DNA from: Aurelia coerulea
Taxonomy: Eukaryota; Cnidaria; Scyphozoa; Semaeostomeae; Ulmaridae
Direction of reading: 5' to 3'
Assembly: GCA_039566865.1 (NCBI GenBank)
Contig: CM076954.1
Location: 16,640,001-16,704,000 of the forward strand
DNA length: 64,000 nucleotides
In this document: positions 23,301-32,769 of the stretch, one piece after another
Position numbering within the stretch: position 1 is the stretch's first letter
Layout of the letters: each line of letters begins with the position of its first letter
Notes under the pieces: model-generated
What the model was told of the DNA's origin: nothing
The model's database searches: none
What the model saw: the letters and a program-made list of their open reading frames with translations, nothing else
Translations under genes and position numbers: made by a program

Positions 23301-26300
23301 TTTAATCTTGACTTTTAAAGGTACGGGGTGTCCCAAAAAAGAATACGGATTTGGATGGCTCCAGCGGACGTGAATTTAGCTTTAGTCAATGGCTAGCCTC
23401 CTTTGTTGGCACTGGGGTTTTGAGACCAGGAATATTTATCTTGAAAGCTCAAATTTGCCTCCCAGCCAAACTAGAGCTTTGGTGTTTTGGCCTAAGCAAA
23501 TTCTTGAAGCACATCGAATAAACCAACGAAAGCAATTATTAAATTTGCAGATAGTAGATCATATTACATTCTGTTTGCTAAAAGTCACCTAAGTATTTTG
23601 CAGTTATTTTACCTATTTTTCTTCAATTTTAATTTTTAATTTCGATATGCTGCAATAATTTCGTTAGGCCAAAACGCCAAAACGGTTTGGACGTGAAGGC
23701 AAATTTGAGCTTTCAAGATGAACATTTCTGCTCTCATAGCACCAATACCAACAAACGAGGTACTTATGTTCAAATTTACTATCGAAGAACATTTTGAGAA
23801 TAATTAGCCATTGAATAAAGCTAAATCCACATCGCTGGATCCAATCAAATCCATATCCTTTTGTTGGGACACCTGGTATAAGGAATTATTTTATATTTAA
23901 ATTTGAAGCGCTGGAAGAATGAATTGATGACTTGGAATGAAACAAAGTATGGAATGAAATCTGTGTACGTAAGCACAGAGAAAATATGGAAGCCAAAAAT
24001 CGCTGTTCCTGAAAGGTAGCATTTAAAACATTCTAAATTGCAAATTTAGCTTTTATGAACAATTTGTTTTCTTTATACAGGGCTGGTACACAGTGGTGTG
24101 GCCACGGGGGGTATGGGGCAATTGCCCCCCCCCCCCACTTTTGTCGAAAGATGGTCCTTGAGATTCCTCTAAAACCGAGGAGAAAATTGCTGGGTATAGG
24201 TTGGGTAAGAATTTTCCGAGAAATGTCAAATCTTCCATTTTACCACTGGCAAGCATGACATTGGGAGATACATTCTAAGCCAAAGTAAAGGATATTTCTT
24301 CAAAAATTTTCCTCTTGCTCTGATTCATAGGATAACTTTACAAAACGATCAAGGTTTCCTTGTCGCTAAAGGCAAGCATCAGGGCCGTCGAGAGCCAGCT
24401 CGGGCCCTGGACCGATTCGTAGGATCGGGCCTTGAGGGGGTTTGGGGGCCAAGCCCCCAAGAAAATTTTCCGGGACCACGCCCTTAAGACTCTCGGAGAA
24501 AGAGGGAAACGCCCTTTTTAAGAAAGCTAGTTTAGAAAAAATTGTTTCGAAATTCCATGAAAATGTTATTAAGGAAGGGGTATTTACGGACAACAATGAA
24601 GACATTCGCTCTTACGAGGTGACTTTGAAAGCACGGACACAAAAACTTTTAAACATAGTGGCAAGCATGATATTGGGAGAGGCATTCTAAGCCAAAGTAA
24701 AGGATCCTTCTTCAAATATGTTCCTCTTGCTCTGATTCATAGGATAACTGTTGCAAAACGATCGAGATTTCCTCGTCGTTAAAGGCAAGCATGATATTGG
24801 AAGATGCATTCTAAGCCAAAGTAAAGGATCCTTCTTCAAATATGTTCCTCTTGCTCTGATTCATATGATAACTGTTGCAAAACGATCAAGGTTTCCTCGT
24901 CGCTAAAGGCAAGCATGATATTGGGAGATTCATTTTGAGCCAAAGTAAAGGATATTTCTTCAAAAATTTTCCTCTTGCTCTGATTCATAGGATAACTGTT
25001 ACAAAACGATCAAGGTTTCCTTGTCGCTAAAGGCAAGCATGATATTGGGAGAGGCATTCTAAGCCAAAGTAAAGGATCATTCTTCAAATATGTTCCTCTT
25101 GCTCTGATTCATAGGATAACTGTTACAAAACGATCAAGGTTTCCTCGTCGCTAAAGGCAAGCATGATATTGGGAGAGGCATTCTAAGCCAAAGTAAAGGA
25201 TCCTTTTTCAAATATGTTCCTCTTGCTCTGATTCATAGGATAGCTGTTGCAAAACGATCAAGGTTTCCTCGTCGCTAAAGGCAAGCATGATATTGGGAGA
25301 GGCATTCTAAGCCAAAGTAAGGGATCCTTCTTCAAATATGTTCCTCTTGCTCTGATTCATTGGATAACTGTCATAAAACTATCAAGGTTTCCTCGTCGCT
25401 AAAGGCAAGCATGATATTGGGAGAGGCATTCTAAGCCAAAGTAAAGGCTATTTCTTCAAAAAATTTCCCTCTTGCTCTGATTCATAGGATAACTGTTACA
25501 AAACGATCAAGGTTGCCTCGTCGCTAAAGGCAAGCATGATATTGGGAGAGGCATTCTAAGCCACAGTAAAGGATATTTCTTCAAAAATTTTCCTCTTGCT
25601 CTGATTCATAGGATAACTGTTACAAAACGATCCAGGTTTCCTCGTCGCTAAAGGCAAGCATGATATTGGGAGATGCATTCTAAGCCAAAGTAAAGGGTGT
25701 GGCCGCAAACATTTTACTGGGGGATTCGCCCCCTGACCCCCTCATTTGCATCCCCCCCGCTTAATTTACCCTGGCCACGCCACTGGTACACCCAAAAAGA
25801 GTTCAATAGTTTGAAAGGTCGTAGTACACGTATTCTTTGACAAACTGCAAGAATCCCAACTCTCAAATCGCCAAAAATTAGAAACTGTTTATTTTGATAA
25901 AGGAAATCTTTGACATATTTTAAAATAACTTTCACTTGTTTTCCGTATCATATTACTCCTAACGTACTTGAGTAATGCCTAAACATTGGAAAGGCTTACA
26001 AAGCCTTGTTTTGAAGTGTTCACGAGGGCCAGGTAGTGATCATGAAGATGGTCATGAAACCCCTAAGAAACTCATAAGAAACTGACTACTCAAAATCAAA
26101 TAATTTTAAGAAACTTTCAATGGTGGCCTAAATTCTTAGATTCTTATAAAAAAATACGTGAATTGAAATGGATGAAGATGAATCAACTTTTGTTGATAGT
26201 AGAAAAACTGAAGTATTTTTGTGATTTTTCTCGCATTTCTCTTCAGCGAAGAAAGTATGTATGAATCTCAATAGCAAATAAAGTATATAGATAAATCAGA

Positions 26301-28434
26301 TTTTACGAAAATTCGATTTTTGCACCATCTTAAAATGGGCCTTATAGCAAAGAATTCTCTCCCAGACAAAGGCGCAAGGGCATTTAATCACCCTTGAGAG
26401 TTCTATTGTATTGTTCGGTCTAAGAAGTTTCTTCATTGTTTGATCATTTGTTTTAGGTCCTTCTCAGGTATTTTGTAAACAAGAAATTTTCATAAAGTCG
26501 AAGTCACCTATGTCATCTGAACAAGGACAGATTTTGTAACACAATAGCATTAATTGCATTTGTTCACACCTGAATTAAAAGCAATTAGCGATTGGTAGCT
26601 TGCGCGCTCGTTGTGCATTCATGAAATAATTTTTAAGAGCACACATGAGCATATATCGAAAGAAAAAGGACATATCTAAACATCTACCTCGGGCATTTTA
26701 TTTATTTGCTTCAGAAGCTGAGCAATAAATGCTTTTATTACATCCAACAAAATATGATAATTGCATCGCCTCCCAATCGGCTTCTGAACGAAATAAATGA
26801 AATTCCTGACATATATGTGTAGATATATCTTTTTTCTTTCGATATATGCTCTTGTTTGCTCTTTAAAATGATTTCTGGAATGCACAACGAGTGCAGTAGC
26901 TACCTGGGTTTCAGAGAGCCTTTTGGGGCTTCGTTTGTTTTGATTTAATGGTTTAATGAATTTCCTTTGTCTGTAATCGCTAATCGCTTTGAATTCAGGT
27001 GTGAACAAAGAAACTCATGCAATTGCGTTACGAAATCTGTTCTTGTTTATCGTCTGTACTCATAAAAAACATGAGAAAAATCACACAAAAATGTCTGTCT
27101 TTCTGCTATCAGCCAAAGTTCATATTCATTCAAATCCATTTTATAATCTACCGAGTGTCCCAAAAAAAATGTATACCGATTTCGTTGACGCTAGTGTTGT
27201 GAATTTAGTTTCTAACTTAATTCTAGTTTCTAACTAAATTAACAATTTAGCTTTGCCCCTTCTTTCAAGTTTGTGTTTATTTTGCCCCCCCCCCCCTAGC
27301 CCAATGGCTGCGCGGTCCCTGTAAGGTACAGCGTATGAATGAATGATATCCTTGATAAAATTTTAACAATATTAGATCTTCCAAGAAATCACCCCCAGTC
27401 ATCCATTGGGCAGGCATCCACGTTTCTGTATTACCCATATCCCTGGAAAATACTTTTATCTGAATTTTAGTTTGTCTGATATACTGCCAAAGTTCACAGA
27501 AGAAAATAGCAACGCAAGAGTAATGAGCAATGGGGAAACGGAATTTGATGCAGCAATACGAATGCAAATACAATGCAAGATGGCGTCTTGCTTCTTTCCA
27601 ATAGATAAACACAAATGTAGGATCTTCCTCTTGCTCGTTAATCACGATGAGAGTGAAGTCAAGTTTGTCGCAGATCCAACCCCTTGCTCTCAATTTGTGA
27701 CAAAAGGAAATGGACTATGGCATTTAGAAGAGGAGGAAGCGACTGTTCTTTCGCATTTTCTAGAGAAAGATTGGATCAGTTCAGCTGTCGTGAAGTATCT
27801 AATTTTAGAGCAGCGACCTGCTTATTTCATTACAACTGTGACCGGTCCTGTTACTCTAATATGTATGGTAATGGTATGTGCTTTGTTGCTACCTTCTGGA
27901 TCAAGTGACAGAATGACATTACTTGTGACATGCTTCCTGGCACAAATCGTCAATCTGGATGTTCTGTTCAAGCTGCTGCCTCAAACGTCTGAGTATGTCT
28001 CTTATATTGTTACGTTTGTGCTGATGATCCTGGTTTTTACTGTCTTGCAACTAATTCTATCCTGCCTCACTGCCTATTTCGAGAAGAATCGAGACAAGCT
28101 CCACATTGCTGAAGCACTGCTGCAAAGACTATGGCGATACATCAAGCAAGCATCTCCAAAACGGAAGAAGATAGTCAATTCGCCAGTGATTCACGTCAAG
28201 GAGTCAGGCAACAGCCAAGAAGAAAATAATCAACAAGAAAACCAAAATGAGATTGATGAAGATATAAACAAAAGAATGCCCGTGGATCAACAGAAAGAAG
28301 AGGACGCTCTGGTTTTCCGTTTAATTCACATTTTATCTGCCATCACAATTGTGTGGTTGGCAATAATACTTCCGTTGGTCTGTATTCTTGCATACATGAG
28401 AAAGCCATCCTTTTTGTGCAATGCATCAAACTAA
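20171..28434 (+). CDS. Nicotinic acetylcholine receptor-like Cys-loop channel subunit, paralogue 2
   Basis: A membrane ion-channel subunit paralogous to the gene at 2461-7145, in the opposite direction. Exons found: 20171-20370, 22906-22950, 23909-24015, 27471-28434. Phases match gene 1 exactly (0, 0, and AG|T giving Ser). The last exon holds a C-x13-C Cys-loop with FFPID, NGLWHL, M1 to M3 (M2 contains SSDRMTLLVTCFLAQ), a Gln/Glu/Lys-rich cytoplasmic loop, M4 and the C-terminus PSFLC. There is no vicinal Cys pair before M1. No in-frame ATG precedes the hydrophobic leader: a TAG lies at 20140, and TTTTCCATCTTTTCAG at 20170 is a good acceptor, so the start codon is probably on an unlocated upstream exon. 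Introns 1 to 3 are stuffed with transposons, yet all exons found are intact. Confidence 0.85.
20600..21207. mobile_element. Diverged fold-back MITE copy, intron 1
   Basis: Contains family blocks such as GGAATTTCTCTCAACCAGAAATTC, TTTGCGGCCTTGTTTGTTTTGAA and TTTCCTTTGTCTGCAATCGC in inverted halves, ending ACAAATTTGTCCTTGTT. Its middle differs from the main family, so it represents a diverged subfamily. The left end is not sharply defined. Confidence 0.45.
21783..22847. mobile_element. Nested fold-back MITE inside the previous element
   Basis: Begins AACAAGGACAG and ends CTGCCCTTGTT. It is bounded by an exact 9-bp duplication GGTGTCAAC (21774-21782 and 22848-22856), a sequence that is itself part of the outer element. 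It is interrupted at 22109-22565. Confidence 0.8.
22109..22565. mobile_element. Unclassified 457-bp insertion with 9-bp TSD
   Basis: Flanked by exact CACTTACTG (22100-22108 and 22566-22574), which restores an uninterrupted fold-back element when removed. The ends (TTGCTGCGCAGG.. and ..GGCGCCACCT) are not inverted repeats, and there is no poly(A) tail. It includes ATTCACATTC-type short repeats near 22440. The superfamily is unknown. Confidence 0.6.
22906..22950 (+). CDS. Receptor gene 2, exon 2 (45-nt exon)
   Basis: 15 codons, A-A-S-K-Q-M-L-D-L-R-L-W-I-L-M, between ATTATAG and GTAAGACC. It is equivalent to 5632-5676 of gene 1. The acceptor's pyrimidine tract (CTGCCCTTGTT) is the terminus of an inserted transposon. 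An alternative acceptor AG at 22908-22909 would break phase, so 22906 is preferred. Confidence 0.88.
22951..23323. other. Intron 2 sequence, no feature recognised
   Basis: AT-rich intronic DNA between exon 2 and the mariner-like MITE. Nothing coding is visible on either strand. Confidence 0.4.
23324..23876. mobile_element. Mariner-like fold-back MITE, intron 2
   Basis: Termini CGGGGTGTCCCAAAA and TTGGGACACCTGG, with TA outside both ends. Internal halves are complementary as in the 17655 copy. Its right end is 32 nt from the start of exon 3, so branch-point signals for exon 3 probably lie in or beside it. Confidence 0.72.
23909..24015 (+). CDS. Receptor gene 2, exon 3 (107 nt)
   Basis: Reads R-W-K-N-E-L-M-T-W-N-E-T-K-Y-G then ...EKIWKPKIAVPE plus AG. 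Acceptor AATTTGAAG, donor AG|GTAGC. Same length and phase as 4685-4791 in gene 1. Corresponds to the conserved W..D..L.W to iW.PD segment of the extracellular domain; here the PD aspartate is replaced by Lys (KPKI). Confidence 0.88.
24091..25785. mobile_element. Non-autonomous transposon carrying a ~124-bp minisatellite, intron 3
   Basis: Inverted ends CAGTGGTGTGGCCACGG and CAGTGGCGTGGCCAGGG, with GTACA duplicated outside (24086-24090 and 25786-25790). CAGTGG ends with a 5-bp duplication point to a hAT-like transposase (5-bp variant) but are not conclusive. The interior is mostly a tandem array of a ~124-bp unit, interrupted by a GC-rich insertion at about 24380-24660. Confidence 0.65.
24250..25695. 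repeat. ~124-bp tandem repeat array
   Basis: Units begin GGCAAGCATGATATTGGGAG and contain TTCTAAGCCAAAGTAAAGGA, CCTCTTGCTCTGATTCATAG and AAAACGATCAAGGTTTCC. Unit starts occur near 24250, 24661, 24786, 24909, 25035, 25155, 25279, 25404, 25528 and 25658. Two variants alternate, one with GGATATTTCTTCAAAAATTT and one with GGATCCTTCTTCAAATATG. Confidence 0.85.
25791..26510. other. Intron 3 sequence with an interspersed repeat
   Basis: Holds a copy of the repeat seen at 20010 (TAATGCCTAAACATTGGAAAG at 25975, then AATTTTAAGAAACTTTCAATG near 26100). The rest is unassigned, AT-rich intron. Confidence 0.45.
26520..27047. mobile_element. Fold-back MULE-like MITE, intron 3
   Basis: Starts AACAAGGACAG and ends CTGTTCTTGTT. 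Flanks TGTCATCTG (26511-26519) and TATCGTCTG (27048-27056) match at 7 of 9 positions, an aged 9-bp duplication. The left arm is shortened, with about 100 bp of the arm missing after GCGATTGGTAGC. Confidence 0.65.
27151..27413. mobile_element. Mariner-like MITE fragment, intron 3
   Basis: Left end CGAGTGTCCCAAAAAAAATG after TA, then an internal deletion with a poly-C run (about 27285-27297). It then continues with family sequence (GATATCCTTGATAAAATTTT..CATCCATTGGGCAG). It stops 57 nt before exon 4. Confidence 0.6.
27471..28434 (+). CDS. Receptor gene 2, exon 4 (Cys-loop to stop)
   Basis: 964-nt last exon, acceptor CTGAATTTTAG. Encodes the Cys-loop, NGLW, the four membrane segments, a polar cytoplasmic loop (QEENNQQENQNEIDEDINKR) and KPSFLCNASN at the end, stop TAA at 28432. 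The intron enters after the second base of a Ser codon as in gene 1. Confidence 0.93.
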
Positions 28435-28484
28435 ATGAGATACTGTGAGTTATTCATTTATTACTATTCTGTCATAGAAACAGA

Positions 28485-28545
28485 GTAAAAACAACAACAA
28501 CAACAATAATAACAACTGCTACTACAACTACAACAACTACTTAAG
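28485..28545. repeat. ACA/ACT-rich simple repeat
   Basis: Short imperfect AACAAC..ACTACAACAACT repeat in the presumed 3' UTR of receptor gene 2. Confidence 0.6.
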
Positions 28546-28609
28546 AACAATTTGTTTGAGACGTACAGGGGGACTCAAACAAAATTAATTTCCCATTCAC
28601 ACTGCCGAG

Positions 28610-28735
28610 TTAAACTAGCTTAAACTAAACCAGGCTATCAGCTGTTGCGTTTGATTGGTCAATCCAACAAATCGAATGCAGTGATTGGTTGAAATTTAGC
28701 CTGATTTATATAAAGCTGGTTTAACTGTGTTAGTG
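28610..28735. mobile_element. Small inverted-repeat element
   Basis: AGTTAAACTAGCTTAAACTAAACCAGGCTATCAG is mirrored by AGCCTGATTTATATAAAGCTGGTTTAACT, giving an imperfect hairpin of about 125 bp. Probably a tiny MITE in the 3' UTR or flank. Unit given in part only as sequence words; no TSD resolved. Confidence 0.4.
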
Positions 28736-28768
28736 TCAATAATGTATAACACGTTTGACAGAATGTGG

Positions 28769-28774
28769 AATAAA
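28769..28774 (+). terminator. Candidate AATAAA poly(A) signal of receptor gene 2
   Basis: AATAAA about 335 nt after the stop codon; the first canonical hexamer I see downstream of the stop. Confidence 0.4.
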
Positions 28775-29019
28775 AATAACCATTCTGATTCATCGAACAA
28801 CTTAGAAGCAAGAAATTAGGAGGGTCCAGAAATCTGAAATTTTAACTTGACGAAATTTTGTCTGAAACTCTAGCCGTTTGCAACGTTTGGATTTCAATGC
28901 GTCATCATTCACCTTTAGCTTTTTTGATGTCTAGAAGAACTTGCACTTCACGACTAGATTTTAAACAGCAAGGGTGAATTTTTGAAACAAAAGATACTGG
29001 TCCGATTAAAGGCCATTCT

Positions 29020-29135
29020 CAACTTGCAGTAGTTTCGGTCGGTGACCAGCGCGCTCGCTATGTGCGCATGCTCTGTTGCTAGAGAGCATGCGCATTTGGC
29101 AAGCGCGCATTTCACCGACAAAACTACTGCAGTGG
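29020..29135. mobile_element. GC-rich hairpin MITE
   Basis: TGCAGTAGTTTCGGTCGGTGA..GCGCGC..GCGCATGCTCT folds onto AGAGCATGCGC..GCGCGC..TCACCGAC..AAACTACTGCA around a GTTGC loop. About 50-bp arms, GC-rich against an AT-rich background. Confidence 0.6.
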
Positions 29136-29618
29136 AGGTCGGCGTTCAGACAAAGCAAGCTTTCAGCCTCAATATTTTGTGTCACACCTTCTGTGCAGTT
29201 CCTTGGCCTTCTCTGTTTGTTTTGATTTGATTGAGTGCCATCAGAGGTGTGAAATCTATTCTTCTAAAAGGTGAATTTTATGACCAGTGTGACGGCCAAC
29301 ATTTTCATTTTGCTTCTGAATCACACTTCTCAAGATGACATGATGAAAAAAACTAGCTCATTACCACATTGGTTTCGTGTATACGATAAATCTATCAAAT
29401 AGCAGACAAATCCATGCTAGTGACAATCCAATTAGTCAGAAAGTTTTTAATACGACATATCCAATAACTCAGAACGTTGTGGCACTAAACTTGTGCCATC
29501 CTCAGCTAAAGATGCAGAATACACTTACTGGTTTTATAGCACTGCTGATTATGAAAACCGGTAAAAGGCTTATCGCTTTGTTTTATCTCCTTGGAAATCG
29601 AAATATTTCGTTTAAACA
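29136..29618. other. No feature recognised
   Basis: AT-rich intergenic DNA between two small inverted-repeat elements. Only incidental short open frames. Confidence 0.4.
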
Positions 29619-29801
29619 ATAGACCTATTAGCTATTCTGGAAAGAATCAGCATACAACGATATTCTGCTACATTTTGTAGAATTTTCGAATATGCACAAT
29701 AGTGATAGAGGCTCTAACGCCACTCGATCGAACCTAGCGAATAAAAATGTATAGAATAACGCTCGATCCAGACTCTTTTGCAGAATAGCTCAAAGGTCTA
29801 T
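29619..29801. mobile_element. Small MITE with AATAGACCTWTKAGCTATTCTG ends
   Basis: Inverted termini AATAGACCTATTAGCTATTC and AATAGACCTTTGAGCTATTC delimit about 183 bp of non-coding sequence. A TSD is not resolved. Confidence 0.5.
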
Positions 29802-29917
29802 TCGCCCTTGCTGTTTTTCGCAGGAATATCAGGCCTTTAAGGTTAAGGGACTTGTCATAAAGTATCTACTACCAGGGAGCGGAGGATATATGACTTTCTC
29901 CAAAAAAAAATTTAATG

Positions 29918-30360
29918 GCCCTTATTTTTTTGTCATTTTTCATTTTTCATTATTTTTACACGGTGGCCCCGTCAATCGAGAGGATTGCTTTACAGGGGGC
30001 CGTGCCAAACTTTACAATATTACTAAAAATTACTAACAAATTACCTATAGTTACAATCCAAAATAAAAAAATAAATGAAAAACAATGGAGTTAGCCTAAG
30101 AGAGGCAAATTACTCTTCAGCATACTTTTAAAAATGCTAAGAGAGGGTGCTTGTTTGACATCCAAAGGCAATTCATTCCAAGTCTTTGCACCCCGGAAAG
30201 ATATCGCTTTCTGCCCATTGCAAGTTTTCATACTTGGAACAAGGACATCGGCAATGGTATTCCGCAAATTCATACTGATATCACGCGCAGAGTTTTTCTT
30301 TATCAACAGAGATAGAAAAATTTCATGGCCCATTGTGAAGAAGCAAACATTTTTCGTGGC
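29918..30360 (-). pseudogene. LINE 3' end fragment (minus strand)
   Basis: The minus-strand frame 30333-30091 reads ISFRGAKTWNELPLDVKQAP..IFKSMLKSNLPLLG-stop, the standard end of a LINE ORF2. The following 3' UTR has a GC hairpin (GGCCCCCTG..CGGGGCC) and ends in TGAAAAATGAAAAATG repeats. 5'-truncated. Confidence 0.65.
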
Positions 30361-31820
30361 CTAAAATTTAATGGTTTATTTTGAGCCTGCTGGTAGCATA
30401 AAGTTATTTTGATGTTTCATTTCTCTTGTATATTTAAAACTTTTGGTTGGATTTGTTCCAAACAATTTTGTGGCCCATTCAAAAGCTGCAAATATTTTCA
30501 ATGGCCCACTATGAAGCACTGATCATTTTGGTGCCCCCCCCCCCAGTAGAAGATAATTTATGACATGTCCCCAACCATTTTATTATTCACCATAGTCTTC
30601 TTGTGGCTTACTGTTCTGAAAAAAGCTACTCGCACATTCCGGTAAAATACAAAGCATTTAAAACATGTTCTTCATTGAAATTAATTTTCACCGATATTTT
30701 GTCGTTTTCATAACATCTTTGTTTGCAATTAATCGTTACGAACTGGTGCTTCAAGTAAATATGATTAACAATTAGTACATAGAGGACATGAAGTGGCAGG
30801 CAAATTGCGCAATCAATACAAAGTTGAAAAATATTTATTCTCAAACAGATGATTAAAGTAAATTTTTCATAAATTATTCAATTCAATGATTTGCTTGGAC
30901 AAAAACAAGTGGACCTTCTCTGCATCTCTGGTTCTATTGTTTTGTTTTAACTGAATCAAAATAGTTATACCGGATTACCCAAAAGAGCTTCCCGGGCTGT
31001 GTTCCAGACCATTTGAAAGGAAAGGAAACTGGTCTGTGTTAACGGAGCGTTAATCCATGTTCAGAAATTTTCTTCAGAATCCGAATCTTAATCATAATGT
31101 CATTACTATTTTCATTCTGTTATCATTTTACATAATATCACTTTAATTGGTTGACAAGTTGCAGTTTTCCTGAGCGATGATACTGACAATTGCGTTCTAC
31201 TCACCCATCATTCTCAAATCAGTCGTCACATGACCGTCACACTTGTATGTAGGGTTGGTAAATTGAACATGCACCATCAAACTATCGAGGAAAGACAGAA
31301 TTTAATTTGTATGCTATATGTGACTCAAAAATTAAAAATTTTGCAAGCCTGTAGTTTGCTAAACAACAATGGATCTCCATTATAGGTTACAACACAACAC
31401 ACTGCTTGCCTTGACGCAATGTTTTTGAAGAGAAAAAATATGTGAGCGATTTTTGAGTGGTTCACACATGCATGATGTCCATGATGTGACTGACATTGAA
31501 GGCATACTTTAGGAATCTTGGAGAAAAGGATTTGCTAAAACGCTCGTTTAAACGAGTTCGACCAAATAAATGTTCATACCTAAGTTAGTTCCCATGCACT
31601 GAACTTTTAAAGGTGATCTGAAGCGAAAATTATTATTGATGCAAATGAATTGCGCAATTGAATGATAAAAAAATACAATTTAAGATTTGTTGATACCTTG
31701 TCTCATTTTTGAGTTATCCATTGTTTTGTGCCATTGGCTGATGAAGCCATTTTGTTTGCAAAAAGTAAAGACACTATACAAGGTTGACCATGTTTGAATC
31801 TAATCGAAAACTTTGCACAA
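30361..31820. other. No gene recognised
   Basis: AT-rich with a poly-C run at about 30534-30544. Later exons of the PAN-like gene starting at 32769 might be expected downstream on the minus strand, but none was convincingly seen here. Confidence 0.35.
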
Positions 31821-31982
31821 TAGACCATTTTGACATTTAGAAAAGGGCCTAGGGAGAGCAACATTTTTCTGGTAAATGGCTGCCACAGTTCAATTTATCG
31901 ATGGTGAAAAGCCCTGTGGCAGCCATTTACCAGAAAAATATTGCTCTCCCCAGATCCTTTTTCTAAATGTCAAAATGGTCTA
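31821..31982. mobile_element. Hairpin MITE 1 of a tandem pair
   Basis: TAGACCATTTTGACATTTAG..AGAGCAA.ATTTTTCTGGTAAATGGCTGCCACAG is mirrored almost perfectly around a 30-nt loop centred near 31898, closing with CTAAATGTCAAAATGGTCTA. TA repeats mark the ends; Tc1/mariner-type mobilisation is likely. Confidence 0.65.
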
Positions 31983-32137
31983 TAGACGATTGCGCAAAAG
32001 ATGGCTGCGAGAATTTTTTTACCAAGACGCATTGCGTTCTGATAAAGATTCTTTAACCATTCTATAGCAATTCGATTAAAGAACGCAGTGCATCTTGGAA
32101 AAAAATTCCTCGCAGCCATCTTTAGCACAATCGTCTA
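31983..32137. mobile_element. Hairpin MITE 2, abutting the first
   Basis: TAGACGATTGCGCAAAAGATGGC..CCAAGACGCATTGCG pairs with CGCAGTGCATCTTGG..GCCATCTTTAGCACAATCGTCTA. A related copy lies at 37650-37805. Its first base directly follows hairpin 1. Confidence 0.65.
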
Positions 32138-32388
32138 TTAACATGCCTTTCTAAGCATATTTCAAGCATCATCTGTCGTTGATTATGAGTCGTAGTTAGG
32201 AGCGTCCGGCAGTATTTTAATAGCGATAACTACGACCATATCATCAGTCTATTTCCAGCCTATCATCCGCATCGCATGCGCTCATCCAAAATTTGACATC
32301 ACTCGTTGAGAGTGAATATTTGTTGAAGCGGAAATTAAACATGCAACAGTTAGGTTACAAATTATTCAAAGTGTAATCATTTACTCAC
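32138..32388. other. Intron start of PAN-like gene 1, no other feature
   Basis: On the minus strand this follows the donor at 32388. Contains nothing identifiable. Confidence 0.35.
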
Positions 32389-32769
32389 CAGTTTACGAAA
32401 TTCAGATTTCGAAAACGGCATTAAATATGAAGCAGAATTTGGCGGTTGTTCACCTAAAAAGTAACCCTTATTGACCAGTCCCAACACATCATCAGTTTTG
32501 AAAAGAATGCAATGGTTATCATTTTCATCATGATATAACGATCTGCATTTTGCCACTGTGAAGCATGCATCGAAGCAATGAAACTCTGATCGGTTTGATA
32601 TTCTGTAAATCTCTTCATTTCCACAGCAGTCTTCTTTAATTTTTGCCCATGTTCTGACATTAGCGATCAGGTGGGTCATATCCAATGAACAACGTTTTGT
32701 ATCTGCGACTTGCAAGATTGGCAAGGCAACGAAGGCAACTTGAAAAATTAATCTGCTTGCTAGCAACAT
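32389..32769 (-). CDS. Secreted PAN/apple-like protein, first exon (paralogue 1)
   Basis: 127 codons from ATG at 32769 to a CTG|GTGAGT donor at 32388, phase 0. Begins with a signal peptide (MLLASRLIFQVAFVALPILQVA) and then a Cys-rich module. The core C-x3-C-x5-C...C (HCFDACFTVAKCRSLYHDE..HCILF) resembles PAN/apple domains, which bind protein or carbohydrate ligands outside the cell. It ends FSKSEFRKL. The reading frame stops eight bases into the intron, so further exons must follow at lower coordinates; I could not find them. Paralogous to 35973-36356, with a shared CSLD start, EFHC.dAC core, P.S.SY and EF end. The exact function is unknown. Confidence 0.6.

Noticed and set aside
23321..23340. 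Treating GTACGGGGTGTCCC as a host regulatory site
   Set aside because: It is the terminus of a mariner-like MITE repeated at 17655 and 27151.
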